From Lachnospiraceae bacterium (GTDB lineage: Bacteria; Bacillota; Clostridia; Lachnospirales; Lachnospiraceae): a stretch of 53,250 nt of DNA. The position numbers were made by a program, and so were the translations under genes. Shown here piece by piece: positions 7,927-16,752 of this stretch. The notes below the pieces were generated by a model. That model made no database searches, was not told the origin of the DNA, and saw only the letters and a list, made by a program, of their open reading frames with translations. Within the stretch, counting starts at the first letter, position 1. The number at the start of each line of letters is the position of its first letter. Where the stretch lies: the NCBI GenBank assembly GCA_024694625.1, contig JAILJP010000017.1, forward strand, positions 1-53,250, in the 5' to 3' direction.

Positions 7927-8613
7927 ATGAAAGAAGATTTGAAATTGGATACGGATGCGTTTTTGCCTCTCAGAGATGTAGTGTTTAATACACTGCGGGA
8001 TTCTATTTTAAAAGGTGAATTGGAACCGGGAGAACGTTTGATGGAGATTCATTTGGCAAATAAGCTGGGTGTTTCCCGTACACCTATTCGCGAGGCCATT
8101 CGTATGTTGGAGCAGGAAGGACTTGCAGTTACCATTCCCAGAAAAGGTGCTCAGGTTGCCAAGATGACAGAAAAGGATTTGCAGGATGTTTTGGAAATCC
8201 GCGATGCCTTGGATGAACTTGCAGTTTTAAATGCCTGCAAAAACATGACCGAAGATTATATTTCCCAGTTGCGCAGTTCCATGGTTGCTTTTAAAAATGC
8301 GGCAGATCGTGGAAATGTTAGGGATATTGTTGAAGCGGATGAACAGTTCCACAATGTGATTTACAAAGCAGCGGACAATCCGAAGCTTATGGTCATCATT
8401 CAAAACTTAAAAGAGCAAATGTATCGTTATCGTTACGAATACGTAAAGGATAATGCAAACTATGCACAAATATTACAGGAGCATGCAGAAATTATTGCCG
8501 GCTTGGAAAAGGGCGACGGAGAATATGTAAAAGAAATCATGCATGCGCACTTGGAAAATCAGGTAGAAGCGGTTCGCGATGTGATTCGTGGACAGGAAGG
8601 TTCTGCCAAATAG
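7927..8613 (+). CDS. GntR-family transcriptional regulator, FadR/FCD subgroup
   Basis: A cytoplasmic DNA-binding regulator of 228 residues. Residues 15-80 form the winged helix-turn-helix with the GntR signature LKGELEPGERL and the recognition region LGVSRTPIREAIRMLEQEG. Residues 90-220 are an FCD ligand-binding domain, with an Asp and His arrangement (EADEQFHN and ILQEHAEII) typical of its metal site. The ligand and targets cannot be told from sequence. It sits between ispE and a YwiB-like gene in the same direction with small gaps. Confidence 0.9.
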   Translation: MKEDLKLDTDAFLPLRDVVFNTLRDSILKGELEPGERLMEIHLANKLGVSRTPIREAIRMLEQEGLAVTIPRKGAQVAKMTEKDLQDVLEIRDALDELAVLNACKNMTEDYISQLRSSMVAFKNAADRGNVRDIVEADEQFHNVIYKAADNPKLMVIIQNLKEQMYRYRYEYVKDNANYAQILQEHAEIIAGLEKGDGEYVKEIMHAHLENQVEAVRDVIRGQEGSAK

Positions 8614-8629
8614 AATAGGAAAAGTTGGT

Positions 8630-9046
8630 ATGATTCAGGTAAAAGATGTACGTGTGAAATTTCATTCCGCTCAGGAGTCCTTTGAACAAAAAGACGAACA
8701 AAGAAAATTGCTTCAGGGAAAACTTTATGAAAGTCACAATGCGGTTTGCCTTCAGTTTCGGGATGATGAGATGAATGAGGAAATCGTGACTCATGTGGAG
8801 GTACGAAACAATGAGGAGGTAATTGTCCGAAGAAGCGGAGTGATTACGTCCGAAATGAAATTTAAAAAGAATGAAAGCCATAAGTCCTCTCATAAGACAG
8901 GTTTTGGCTGTGTAAGATTTGAAATGGCAACAAAGGAGTTAGACATTGTTGCGGATACGGAGGAGATGAACCTTCATATCGTATACGATTTAATTAGTGC
9001 AGGCGGTTTGGTCAGCACGAACTACGTGGACATTGTTGCAAAATAA
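8630..9046 (+). CDS. DUF1934 / YwiB-like beta-barrel protein
   Basis: A 138-residue cytoplasmic protein made almost wholly of beta strands, matching the YwiB (DUF1934) pattern. An N-terminal strand ends with a tyrosine-centred turn, the middle has VIVRRSGVITSEMKF, and the C-terminal half has an IVADTEEMNLHIVYDLISAGG strand pair. Function is unknown; the fold resembles lipocalin-like barrels. An in-frame ATG at 8588 lies inside the upstream gene, but AGGAAAA before 8630 and the family's usual N-terminus favour 8630. It is the last gene of the ispE transcript. Confidence 0.65.
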   Translation: MIQVKDVRVKFHSAQESFEQKDEQRKLLQGKLYESHNAVCLQFRDDEMNEEIVTHVEVRNNEEVIVRRSGVITSEMKFKKNESHKSSHKTGFGCVRFEMATKELDIVADTEEMNLHIVYDLISAGGLVSTNYVDIVAK

Positions 9047-9058
9047 AAGGGTAAAAAG

Positions 9059-9089
9059 AAAAGGTATTTCCAAGTGGAAATACCTTTTT
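9059..9089. terminator. Bidirectional terminator
   Basis: The perfect inverted repeat AAGGTATTTCC / GGAAATACCTT with loop AAGT is flanked by A and T runs. It ends the ispE-operon from the left and the minus-strand gene from the right. Confidence 0.85.
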
Positions 9090-9092
9090 GTT

Positions 9093-9569
9093 TTATTTAT
9101 TTACTTCTTTTGCTTTACGTTCAAACCATCCGCGAATGCCTTTTTTCTCAACGGGCTTTTCGAGCTTTGCACCGTGAAGACCTTTTACGCCGGTAATGTA
9201 AAGTCCGCTAACCTGTGCTTTTACTTCTCGTTTTACGGGAACTAAATCAAACACTTCGTAATCGCAGATAAAGGACATTACCTTGGGGCCAACCTTTGCC
9301 TTTACAATGGGCATTTTGGAACGCTTTGCATACCAAGGCATCTGACTAATCATTTCATCGGGCAAACCTGCGTCAGTAATTTTCATCTTCTTTTTATCAA
9401 TTACCAACATAGAAACGGTTTGCGAAACCTTTGCAGCAGCCTCATCCTGCTCTGCTTTTCTTGTTTCTGCCTTTTTACCTACGAAATATAATGCAATGGT
9501 AATCGCTACTACTACAGCCGTAATAACAAGGAGTACGATTGTAAAAGTAGGAATTGCTGCTAATAACAT
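9093..9569 (-). CDS. Membrane-anchored conserved hypothetical protein, 158 aa
   Basis: One N-terminal membrane helix (about residues 5-30) is followed by a charged helical stretch and a basic beta-rich domain of about 100 residues that probably faces the cytoplasm (positive residues follow the helix: GKKAETRKAEQ). The C-terminus is very basic. No catalytic motif is seen and I do not recognise a named family. The start has a strong AGAGGAGG site and its own promoter. The same region carries a divergent promoter for the lipoprotein gene. Confidence 0.7.
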   Translation of the reverse strand: MLLAAIPTFTIVLLVITAVVVAITIALYFVGKKAETRKAEQDEAAAKVSQTVSMLVIDKKKMKITDAGLPDEMISQMPWYAKRSKMPIVKAKVGPKVMSFICDYEVFDLVPVKREVKAQVSGLYITGVKGLHGAKLEKPVEKKGIRGWFERKAKEVNK

Positions 9570-9605
9570 ATGTTTTCCTCCTCTTGACCTATAGTCACTT
9601 TGCCC

Positions 9606-9634
9606 ATTTTAGCATGAAGGCTATAAAAAAGCAA
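9606..9634 (-). promoter_or_regulatory. Sigma-A promoter of the 158-aa membrane protein
   Basis: Minus strand: TTGCTT (9634-9629), 17 bases, TAAAAT (9611-9606). Confidence 0.6.
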
Positions 9635-9673
9635 TGAAAGGTTGGTGCGAAAAGCCTTCCATGGATTGATTTT

Positions 9674-9702
9674 TTGCTAGATTGTTCACGCTGTGTTAAA
9701 AT
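9674..9702 (+). promoter_or_regulatory. Sigma-A promoter of the FKBP lipoprotein / kinase operon
   Basis: TTGCTA (9674-9679), 17 bases, TAAAAT (9697-9702), 39 bases before the ATG at 9742. Confidence 0.6.
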
Positions 9703-9741
9703 GGTTCTGATATAACGAAAACTTGAAATGAGGACGATGAA

Positions 9742-10899
9742 ATGAAACGAAAAGTTGCAATGCTTTTGGCAGCTACGATGTGTTTGTCTTTGGCTGCATG
9801 TGGCACAAAGTCATCTGACGATAGCCAGGAGACGACCACCACTTCCGAAGATAGTGGAGAAAGTACGACAGAGTATGCGGATTACAATCCAGCGGATTAT
9901 GTTACTCTGGGAGAGTATTCCGATTTGGATATTACCATTAGTGGCGATTACAATGCCGATGAAGAAGCTTTAAATACCTATATTGACAATCTTTTGTCCG
10001 AAGCTGGCTATGAAAAGGATGAGAGTCAGACAGAGGTACAAAGTGATTCTATTGTAAATGTGGATTACACCGGACTTTTGGATGGGGAAGCTTTTGACGG
10101 CGGAACAGCTACGGATCAAACCATTGACGTAGGAAATAATTCTTCCGTAGAGGGAAACTCCTACATTGAAGGATTTACTTCCGGATTGGTTGGTGCCAAA
10201 GTTGGAGATACTGTAGACTGTGATGTAACCTTCCCGGAGGATTACGGCTCTGCAGAGCTTGCAGGAAAAGCTGTGGTATTTCGCTTTACTGTAAACTATA
10301 TTTGCAAATCCGTTACCAGAGATGATTTGACGGATGATTATGTAAAAGAAAATTATGATTGTGACACCGTGGAGGCTTTCTATGACAAGTGTCAAAGCGA
10401 TATGGAATCGGAAATCGATTCTCAAAAATCTTCTGATATCCGAAGCGCCATTATCGAAAAGGTAATTGGCAATGCTACGATTAATGGTTATCCGGAAGCA
10501 GTGGTGGAACAACGATTGGAGGCTTATATAGCCAGTTATACCCAGCAGTATGGAGATTATGATTCTTTGGAATCGGCAATTACCTCCAACTACGGAATTA
10601 CCATGGATGAGTTCAAAGATGAAATTAAGACTCAGATTCAAACCAATTTGGATACGGAAATGGTATTCGGATTGGTTGCGGATACCGAGGGCTTAACCTT
10701 GGATGAAGATGGTTTTTCTTCCTACTGTCAGTCTTTGATGACCAATTATGGTTTGTCATCAGAGGATGAGTTGTTTGGACAGTATGGAACTTCCGCAGTA
10801 GACGGAGAAAAATATTTGCGCAGAATATATGTGTGCAATCAGGCAGTAGAGTTTTGTATTGATCATGTGGGGAATGTCAATATAAGCGAAGGGGAATAG
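9742..10899 (+). CDS. Lipoprotein with FKBP-type PPIase domain, trigger-factor-like
   Basis: An exported, lipid-anchored protein of 385 residues. The signal peptide ends in the lipobox LAAC with the lipidated Cys at residue 20, followed by a Ser/Thr/Asp-rich linker. Residues about 90-190 are an FKBP domain of the trigger-factor type (VNVDYTGLLDGEAFDGG, FTSGLVGAKVGDTVD, FPEDYG). The rest is a helical region like the substrate-binding C-domain of trigger factor (YPEAVVEQRLEAY). Cytoplasmic trigger factor has an N-terminal ribosome-binding domain with a GFRxGK motif; here that part is replaced by the signal peptide. It probably folds secreted proteins on the outer face of the membrane, comparable in place to PrsA. 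The kinase gene starts 7 bases downstream. Confidence 0.88.
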   Translation: MKRKVAMLLAATMCLSLAACGTKSSDDSQETTTTSEDSGESTTEYADYNPADYVTLGEYSDLDITISGDYNADEEALNTYIDNLLSEAGYEKDESQTEVQSDSIVNVDYTGLLDGEAFDGGTATDQTIDVGNNSSVEGNSYIEGFTSGLVGAKVGDTVDCDVTFPEDYGSAELAGKAVVFRFTVNYICKSVTRDDLTDDYVKENYDCDTVEAFYDKCQSDMESEIDSQKSSDIRSAIIEKVIGNATINGYPEAVVEQRLEAYIASYTQQYGDYDSLESAITSNYGITMDEFKDEIKTQIQTNLDTEMVFGLVADTEGLTLDEDGFSSYCQSLMTNYGLSSEDELFGQYGTSAVDGEKYLRRIYVCNQAVEFCIDHVGNVNISEGE

Positions 10900-10906
10900 T
10901 GATAGG

Positions 10907-13150
10907 ATGATAGATTTCATATTAAGACATCCGGAGGCCCATGTTGAGGCGTCTATTATCGTTTTTGATTTGATATTGATTCTGTTTGTGACCATTCAGT
11001 CGCGGGCAGAACTGAGAGAGGTTGCGGCTTTCCGTGGCCTGGTTGCTTGCGGTGTCTTAATTACCATCGCGGAGTCCTTTCAGTGTTGGCTGTTGGATCT
11101 TCCCGGGACGAGAGTGAACTATTTCCTTGTAAACACAATTAATATGGTCGATTACCTCAGTATTTTAATGCTGGGGTTCGGCCTGTATTATTATTTTCTG
11201 TATATCTATCATATTAAACCGCAAAAATGGTGGAGCATTTTTACCTTCGGATTGTTTGTGGCTTATATATTCTTTTTAATTCTCAATCTGTTTAACGGAT
11301 GTATTTCTATTTATGATTTTGAAAATGATGTGTATGTTCACGGTCCTTTGTTTATTCCTGTTGGAAACGGAGTGCCTATTTTTGCATACGCCCTTACCGT
11401 GATTTCCTATGGATTTAATTACAAAAAGTTGAACATTCGCTATCGAAAGGCAATTTTTACCGTTATTTTGGTGGTGGCATCCGGTATATCCCTTCAGCCT
11501 GTGATTAATTCCCAGATTTCCATCACGGGTCTATTTGCATCCTTGGGTCTGTTTATTTTGTATTTGACTGTGGAAACAGAGGATTACCGTAGTTTGATTG
11601 ATGCTAACGAATCTTTGGAGATTGCCAAAAAAGAGGCACAAAAAGCCAATGAGGATAAAAGTATCTTCCTTGCCAATATGTCTCATGAAATCCGCACTCC
11701 TTTAAATGCGTATCTTGGCTTAAATGAAATGATTCTTGCCCACAGCAAGGAGAAAAAGACGCTAGAATACGCCACCGATATGAAAAATGCCGGAAATGCT
11801 CTTCTTTCCGTTATTAATGACGTTTTGGATATTTCCAAGATTGAAAAAGGGGATTGGAATATTGCAAATACTCCTTATCACCTGGCGGACTATTTGGAAG
11901 ATATGAATATTATTATTTCTGCCCGGGCAAAGGACAAGGGATTACAGTTTTTTATGGATGTGGATGAGGATTTACCGGAGCATTTGGTTGGAGATGGGGT
12001 TCGTATCCAACAGGTGCTGATTAATATCCTAAACAATTCTGTAAAATATACCCATCAGGGTGCGGTGGTATTTTCTCTTAGAGGAGAACGACAGGGGAAT
12101 GATTTAAATCTCTATGCTCAGATATCCGATACGGGAATCGGGATTCGTCCTATGGATTTAGAGCATTTGTTTGAGCGGTATCAGCGAGTGGATAGTGACA
12201 AAAACAAAAATGTGGAGGGAACCGGAATCGGTCTTACCATTGTAAAGAGTATTTTGGACAAAATGGGAGGAGAAATCCGTGTTACCAGTAATTACGGAAT
12301 GGGGACGGTAACCCTTGTGGCAATTCCCCAAAAGATTCAGGGCGAAGAGACTATTGGCGCCAGACAAAAGAATATTCAAACCATCCAAAGGGAGACGGTA
12401 TCGGATATTGAGGTATGGGAAAAGAGTATTTTGATCGTGGATGACAACGAAATGAATCTAAAGGTGCTCAACGGACTTCTTAGCAGTACAAAGGCCCGAA
12501 TCGTGGCGGAACCCGGAGGAGAGGAAGCGCTTGCGGTCCTAAAGAAAAAGAAATTCGATATTGTATTGACGGACGCGTTTATGCCAAATGTGGATGGAGA
12601 AGCCTTGCTTTTGGAAGTAAAGTCCAATCCGGAACATTTGAATTACGATACCCCTTTTATTGTGGTAACTGCGGATGCCTTGTCCGATTCGGAACAAAAG
12701 TATCTGTCTATGGGCTTTGACGGATATATCAGTAAGCCCATTGAGATTCAAAAATTAAAAGAGGTCCTCCAAACCTTTTTGCCGGATGCTATGGGTCACA
12801 TTGATAAAAACAAAGCTATGGATAATTTAGAGGACGAACAGCTTTATAAAGAAGTGCTGAAAAGTTTTTACGATACTGCCCAGGACAAGATGAACCACAT
12901 CAGGGATTCTCTGGCAGAAAATAATTTTAAAGAATATGTGATTTATGTTCATGCCTTAAAGTCCAATGCAAGAACCATTGGAGCTGAGGAATTGGCTCAA
13001 CGGGCCCAAAGGTTGGAAGAAATTGGAAAGCGGTTATTCGACCAGGATGCAGATATTATGGACTTGGTGGATTTGAGAGAAGAAACTCCGTTGTTATTGG
13101 AGTTGTATGATGCAACATCACAGGAAGCAAGGAAGAGGTTGCAATGTTAA
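10907..13150 (+). CDS. Hybrid histidine kinase: multi-TM sensor, HisKA, HATPase, receiver, Hpt
   Basis: A membrane sensor kinase of 747 residues. Seven or so membrane helices fill residues 10-225. The dimerisation domain has the phospho-accepting His260 in [10 protein letters not shown]. The ATPase has N (NILNNSVKY), G1 (DTGIGI) and G2 (GTGIGLTI) boxes. A receiver domain around residues 510-625 has Asp556 in LTDAFMP, and an Hpt domain has His682 in [12 protein letters not shown]. All phosphorelay residues are present, so the signal should pass His260 to Asp556 to His682 and then to an unlinked regulator. It starts 7 bases after the lipoprotein gene, and its stop overlaps the start of the next kinase. 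Confidence 0.92.
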   Translation: MIDFILRHPEAHVEASIIVFDLILILFVTIQSRAELREVAAFRGLVACGVLITIAESFQCWLLDLPGTRVNYFLVNTINMVDYLSILMLGFGLYYYFLYIYHIKPQKWWSIFTFGLFVAYIFFLILNLFNGCISIYDFENDVYVHGPLFIPVGNGVPIFAYALTVISYGFNYKKLNIRYRKAIFTVILVVASGISLQPVINSQISITGLFASLGLFILYLTVETEDYRSLIDANESLEIAKKEAQKANEDKSIFLANMSHEIRTPLNAYLGLNEMILAHSKEKKTLEYATDMKNAGNALLSVINDVLDISKIEKGDWNIANTPYHLADYLEDMNIIISARAKDKGLQFFMDVDEDLPEHLVGDGVRIQQVLINILNNSVKYTHQGAVVFSLRGERQGNDLNLYAQISDTGIGIRPMDLEHLFERYQRVDSDKNKNVEGTGIGLTIVKSILDKMGGEIRVTSNYGMGTVTLVAIPQKIQGEETIGARQKNIQTIQRETVSDIEVWEKSILIVDDNEMNLKVLNGLLSSTKARIVAEPGGEEALAVLKKKKFDIVLTDAFMPNVDGEALLLEVKSNPEHLNYDTPFIVVTADALSDSEQKYLSMGFDGYISKPIEIQKLKEVLQTFLPDAMGHIDKNKAMDNLEDEQLYKEVLKSFYDTAQDKMNHIRDSLAENNFKEYVIYVHALKSNARTIGAEELAQRAQRLEEIGKRLFDQDADIMDLVDLREETPLLLELYDATSQEARKRLQC

Positions 13151-15033
13151 TAGATTTTATTCGTGAATACAATAAAATTTCATATGAAATCGGCTCCATA
13201 TTTTTTAATCTGATTATTGTTATTTTTATGCAGATGAAAATATGGGGGAGTGGAAAGCAAACCACAAGAACCTTCCGTTTTATGGCCTATGCAGTTCTTT
13301 TCTGGAACATAAACGAAGTGATTGCACCCATAGTATTAAATAATTATAAAGGGGGCGCTCTTGGTTATTATTTTGCGGTTTTGGTGGATTCCACCCAGTT
13401 TACCTGGGGGCATTTGACCTTGTTTGCTTTTTGCATGTATTTGGAGCGGTTTACGAATTACAAATATCGAAAGCAAATGCGACAGTTCAATCAGGCAGTT
13501 TTGATTTTGGCTACTGCGGTGGTGGTTTTGAACCCGGTTACGGAGTGGATTTTTACCTATCACGGATTGAGAGAGGGATATACAAAGGGACCAATGTATT
13601 TCTGGGCAGGATATTTCCCGGCGCTGATTTATGCGACCTATGCCTTTTATCTTTACATCCGTCACTTTAATCAATTCAATTCCAGAGAACGATTCGCTCT
13701 TTTTGGAAGTATTCTGATGATTGTACTGGGGTCTGTAATGCAGCCCTTGATGAACGGACAGTTGAAGGTAACAGGACTCTTTTCTTCCTATGCCTTGTTT
13801 ATTTTGTATTTGGCTTTGGAAACCAGTGATTATCTAAGCCTTGTGGAAACCAGACAGCAGTTGGAACAGGCCAGGGAAGAGGCAAACAGTGCCAGCCAGG
13901 CGAAGAGTATTTTTATTGCCAGTATGTCTCATGAGATTCGAACGCCTATGAATGCCATATTGGGAATTAACGACATGATTTTGAAAAGCTCCAATGAGGA
14001 AGATACCCTTTCCTATGCAAAGGATATGAAAGAATCCGGAAATGCCCTGCTTACCATTATCAACGATGTGTTGGATATTTCCAAAATGGAGGCAGGAAAA
14101 CTGGAAATCTCTGACAACCGTTATCACTTGTCCGAGCTGGTGGATGAGCTGAGCTATGAGACAAAAAACGCTGCTGCGGAGAAACGCTTGGAGTTTGAAC
14201 TTCGTTTGGATGAAAAACTGCCGGATTTGTTAATAGGAGACAAAGAGCACTTAAAGCAGGTGTTCCACAATGTTTTGGACAATGCAGTGAAATACACAAA
14301 GCATGGACAGGTAGGTTTTGAAGTCCAGGGAGAAGTGGAAGGAGAATTCGTTCACTTGGTGGCAAGCGTTCGGGATACGGGGGTTGGAATCCGGCAGGAG
14401 GATTTAGATTCCCTCTTCCAAAATTTCCATCGAATCGATTTGGAGAAAAACCGAAGCATAGAAGGTACGGGATTGGGACTTTCCCTTTCTAAAAAGATTT
14501 TGACTTTGATGGGCGGTCGCATTTCTGTAGTGAGTCAGTATGATGTGGGTTCTACCTTTACCATTGAGATTACCCAAAAGGTGGTAAGCGAAAAGAGTAT
14601 CGGCGAATACCGAAAAGAGGTGGGAGAATACAATCCCATGACCAGAAAAATCGAAGTGGTAGCCGGAAGAAGATTCTTAGTGGTGGATGACAATGAGATG
14701 AATCTGAAGGTGGCGGAAGCCTTTTTGGCTCCTTCCGGTGCTAGGATTATCACGGAGAAAAACAGTGTTGCTGCTTTGGAATTATTACAAAAAGAACACT
14801 TTGATCTGGTATTTTTGGACGATTTGATGCCGAGACTGACAGGCCCTACAATTTTGACCCGAATTCGTCGGGGAGAGGTAGGTCCGAACCGGGATACTCC
14901 TTTTGTGATTATGACGGCAAATTCCTCCTCTACAGATGAGAACAAATACTTGGAAATGGGATTTGACGGATATGTGGGCAAGCCGGTAAAAGAAGAAAAA
15001 ATCGTGGAAATTGTGAATAAATTCATTTCTTAG
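13144..15033 (+). CDS. Hybrid histidine kinase: multi-TM sensor, HisKA, HATPase, receiver (no Hpt)
   Basis: A paralogue of the preceding kinase, 629 residues, beginning within that gene's last codons. It has the same layout: a membrane sensor block (residues about 10-225), His263 in [11 protein letters not shown], an ATPase with [15 protein letters not shown] and GTGLGLSL, and a receiver with Asp559 in FLDDLMP. It ends after the receiver and so lacks the Hpt domain of its neighbour. It may depend on the neighbour's Hpt domain to pass phosphate on; this is inference. No DNA-binding or output-domain regulator is encoded nearby. Confidence 0.92.
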   Translation: MLIDFIREYNKISYEIGSIFFNLIIVIFMQMKIWGSGKQTTRTFRFMAYAVLFWNINEVIAPIVLNNYKGGALGYYFAVLVDSTQFTWGHLTLFAFCMYLERFTNYKYRKQMRQFNQAVLILATAVVVLNPVTEWIFTYHGLREGYTKGPMYFWAGYFPALIYATYAFYLYIRHFNQFNSRERFALFGSILMIVLGSVMQPLMNGQLKVTGLFSSYALFILYLALETSDYLSLVETRQQLEQAREEANSASQAKSIFIASMSHEIRTPMNAILGINDMILKSSNEEDTLSYAKDMKESGNALLTIINDVLDISKMEAGKLEISDNRYHLSELVDELSYETKNAAAEKRLEFELRLDEKLPDLLIGDKEHLKQVFHNVLDNAVKYTKHGQVGFEVQGEVEGEFVHLVASVRDTGVGIRQEDLDSLFQNFHRIDLEKNRSIEGTGLGLSLSKKILTLMGGRISVVSQYDVGSTFTIEITQKVVSEKSIGEYRKEVGEYNPMTRKIEVVAGRRFLVVDDNEMNLKVAEAFLAPSGARIITEKNSVAALELLQKEHFDLVFLDDLMPRLTGPTILTRIRRGEVGPNRDTPFVIMTANSSSTDENKYLEMGFDGYVGKPVKEEKIVEIVNKFIS

Positions 15034-15048
15034 GAAAAGTTCTTCCTA
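15031..15048 (+). terminator. Possible weak terminator after the kinase pair
   Basis: The inverted repeat TAGGAA / TTCCTA with a 6-base loop begins at the kinase stop codon and is followed by TTTAT. It is short, so the call is tentative. Confidence 0.3.
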
Positions 15049-15071
15049 TTTATAGGGGTTTATGGTATAAT
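15043..15071 (+). promoter_or_regulatory. Promoter of scfA
   Basis: A perfect -10 TATAAT (15066-15071) lies 40 bases before the scfA ATG. The -35 at 17 bases' distance is the poor TTCCTA, so this promoter may need an activator. Confidence 0.45.
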
Positions 15072-15111
15072 TTGTGCGTTGTGAAAAGAATTTTATTAGG
15101 AGGATAATCTT

Positions 15112-15255
15112 ATGAAACATATCAAAACTTTAAACACAAAGAGACTTCAGAACACAGTGAAAAAAGGTGGATGTGGTGAATGCCAGACATCTTGCCAGTC
15201 TGCATGCAAGACAAGCTGTACAGTAGGAAACCAGAGCTGTGAAAACAATAAATAA
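15112..15255 (+). CDS. scfA: SCIFF ranthipeptide precursor (six cysteines in forty-five)
   Basis: A 47-residue peptide starting MKHIKTLNTKRLQ and then GGCGECQTSCQSACKTSC. Its six cysteines are at residues 21, 24, 28, 32, 36 and 43, exactly the SCIFF pattern. This family is near-universal in Clostridia and is matured by a radical SAM/SPASM enzyme that joins Cys sulphur to non-alpha carbons of other residues, which makes it a ranthipeptide. The leader is the N-terminal 20 or so residues. The start is fixed by AGGAGG 8 bases upstream. The maturase gene follows after a strong hairpin. It is easily missed by gene callers because of its length. Confidence 0.95.
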   Translation: MKHIKTLNTKRLQNTVKKGGCGECQTSCQSACKTSCTVGNQSCENNK

Positions 15256-15274
15256 TCATATTTAAAATTTTATA

Positions 15275-15317
15275 GCACATAGAAAGACCGAGCTTTTCAT
15301 AGCTCGGTCGTTTGTGC
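15275..15317 (+). terminator. Intercistronic hairpin between scfA and scfB
   Basis: A 9-bp perfect stem GACCGAGCT / AGCTCGGTC with a 6-base loop is extended by an outer GCACA / TGTGC stem. The following bases (GTTTGTGCGTTTAATT) are only partly T-rich, so it probably ends some but not all transcripts, or protects the scfA mRNA 3' end. This would give more precursor than enzyme. Confidence 0.6.
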
Positions 15318-15354
15318 GTTTAATTAAGAGTTTTTTAGAAAGGAATTTGTTGCT

Positions 15355-16728
15355 TTGATACATCAGTATAAAAACAATGGATTCAACATAGTATTAGACG
15401 TAAATAGTGGAGCCATTCACGTAGTGGATGATATTACTTATGACATTATTGCGGACTATGAATCCTTATCAAAAGAGGAGATTGTAGCAAAACTGTCCGC
15501 TGCCAATTCGGGGGTAAGCGCTTCGGATATCGCCGAAGCTTATGATGAGGTGGCAGAATTAGAAAAAAATGAAGAATTGTTCACAAAGGACATTTACGAA
15601 GACCGGGTTGTGGATTACACCAAGCGCCCTACTGTGGTAAAAGCCCTTTGCTTACATATCGCTCATGATTGTAATCTTTCCTGCAAATACTGTTTTGCAG
15701 AAGAGGGATTGTACCATGGAAAGAAGGCAGAGCTTATGCCTTTTGAAGTTGGAAAACAGGCTCTGGATTTCTTAGTAAAGAATTCCGGCAGCAGAAGAAA
15801 TTTGGAAGTGGATTTCTTCGGTGGAGAGCCTCTTTTGAACTGGCAGGTAGTGAAAGATTTAGTTGCTTACGGTCGTTCTTTGGAAAAAGAATATGACAAG
15901 AATTTCCGCTTTACCTTAACTACAAATGGCGTTCTTTTAAACGACGAAGTAATGGGATTTTGTAACAAGGAAATGGGAAATGTAGTGCTTAGTATCGACG
16001 GACGAAAAGAAATCCACGATATGATGCGACCTTTCCAGCGAGGAGACGGAAGTTACGATATTGTAACTCCAAAATTCCAGAAATTTGCAGAAAGCAGAAA
16101 TCAGGATAAGTACTATGCCAGAGGTACCTTTACAAGAAACAATCTGGATTTTTCAAAGGATGTGTTACATCTTGCAGATTTGGGATTTAAGCAGATTTCC
16201 GTTGAGCCGGTAGTTGCTCCTGAAAATGAGGACTACGCCCTTCGGGAAGAGGATTTGCCGAAGCTTTTTGAAGAATATGATGCTTTGGCAAAAGAAATGG
16301 TGAAACGTCACGGAACGGACAAAGAATTTAATTTCTTCCATTTCATGATAGATTTGGAAGGAGGCCCTTGTGTTTACAAGCGTCTCAGCGGTTGCGGTTC
16401 CGGTACGGAATATATGGCGGTAACGCCTTCGGGAGAATTGTATCCCTGCCATCAGTTCGTTGGAAACGAAGGATTTAAGATGGGAGATGTCTGGAAGGGA
16501 ATTGAAAACACCGAACTTCAGACAGAGTTTAAGGGATGCAATGTTTACTCCAGAGAAAAATGCAGAAGCTGCTTCGCAAAATATTATTGCAGCGGTGGAT
16601 GCGCAGCCAATGCGTATCATTTTGAAGGGGATATTCGCGGATGCTATGATGTGGGTTGTGCTCTTCAGAAAAAGCGTGTGGAATGCGCCATTATGATTAA
16701 GGCTGCAGAAGCCGGCGCTGAAGAATAA
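15355..16728 (+). CDS. scfB: SCIFF maturase, radical SAM/SPASM thioether-forming enzyme
   Basis: Installs thioether cross-links in the ScfA peptide, in the cytoplasm, using iron-sulphur clusters and S-adenosylmethionine. The 457 residues comprise an N-terminal RiPP-recognition-like domain (1-95), the radical SAM core with cluster motif C106-x3-C110-x2-C113, GGEPLL and LTTNG, and a C-terminal SPASM domain with about nine further cysteines from CGSG near 345 onwards (for example REKCRSCFAKYYCSGGC). The start codon is TTG at 15355, preceded by AAAGGA; no ATG fits. Its 457 residues match the known scfB enzymes. Confidence 0.95.
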   Translation: MIHQYKNNGFNIVLDVNSGAIHVVDDITYDIIADYESLSKEEIVAKLSAANSGVSASDIAEAYDEVAELEKNEELFTKDIYEDRVVDYTKRPTVVKALCLHIAHDCNLSCKYCFAEEGLYHGKKAELMPFEVGKQALDFLVKNSGSRRNLEVDFFGGEPLLNWQVVKDLVAYGRSLEKEYDKNFRFTLTTNGVLLNDEVMGFCNKEMGNVVLSIDGRKEIHDMMRPFQRGDGSYDIVTPKFQKFAESRNQDKYYARGTFTRNNLDFSKDVLHLADLGFKQISVEPVVAPENEDYALREEDLPKLFEEYDALAKEMVKRHGTDKEFNFFHFMIDLEGGPCVYKRLSGCGSGTEYMAVTPSGELYPCHQFVGNEGFKMGDVWKGIENTELQTEFKGCNVYSREKCRSCFAKYYCSGGCAANAYHFEGDIRGCYDVGCALQKKRVECAIMIKAAEAGAEE

Positions 16729-16752
16729 AAAGGATAGGAGAAATAAGAGGAA

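Noticed and set aside
10907-15033. Recent duplication or assembly duplication of one kinase
   Set aside because: The two kinases share layout but differ throughout at DNA and protein level, so they are old paralogues.
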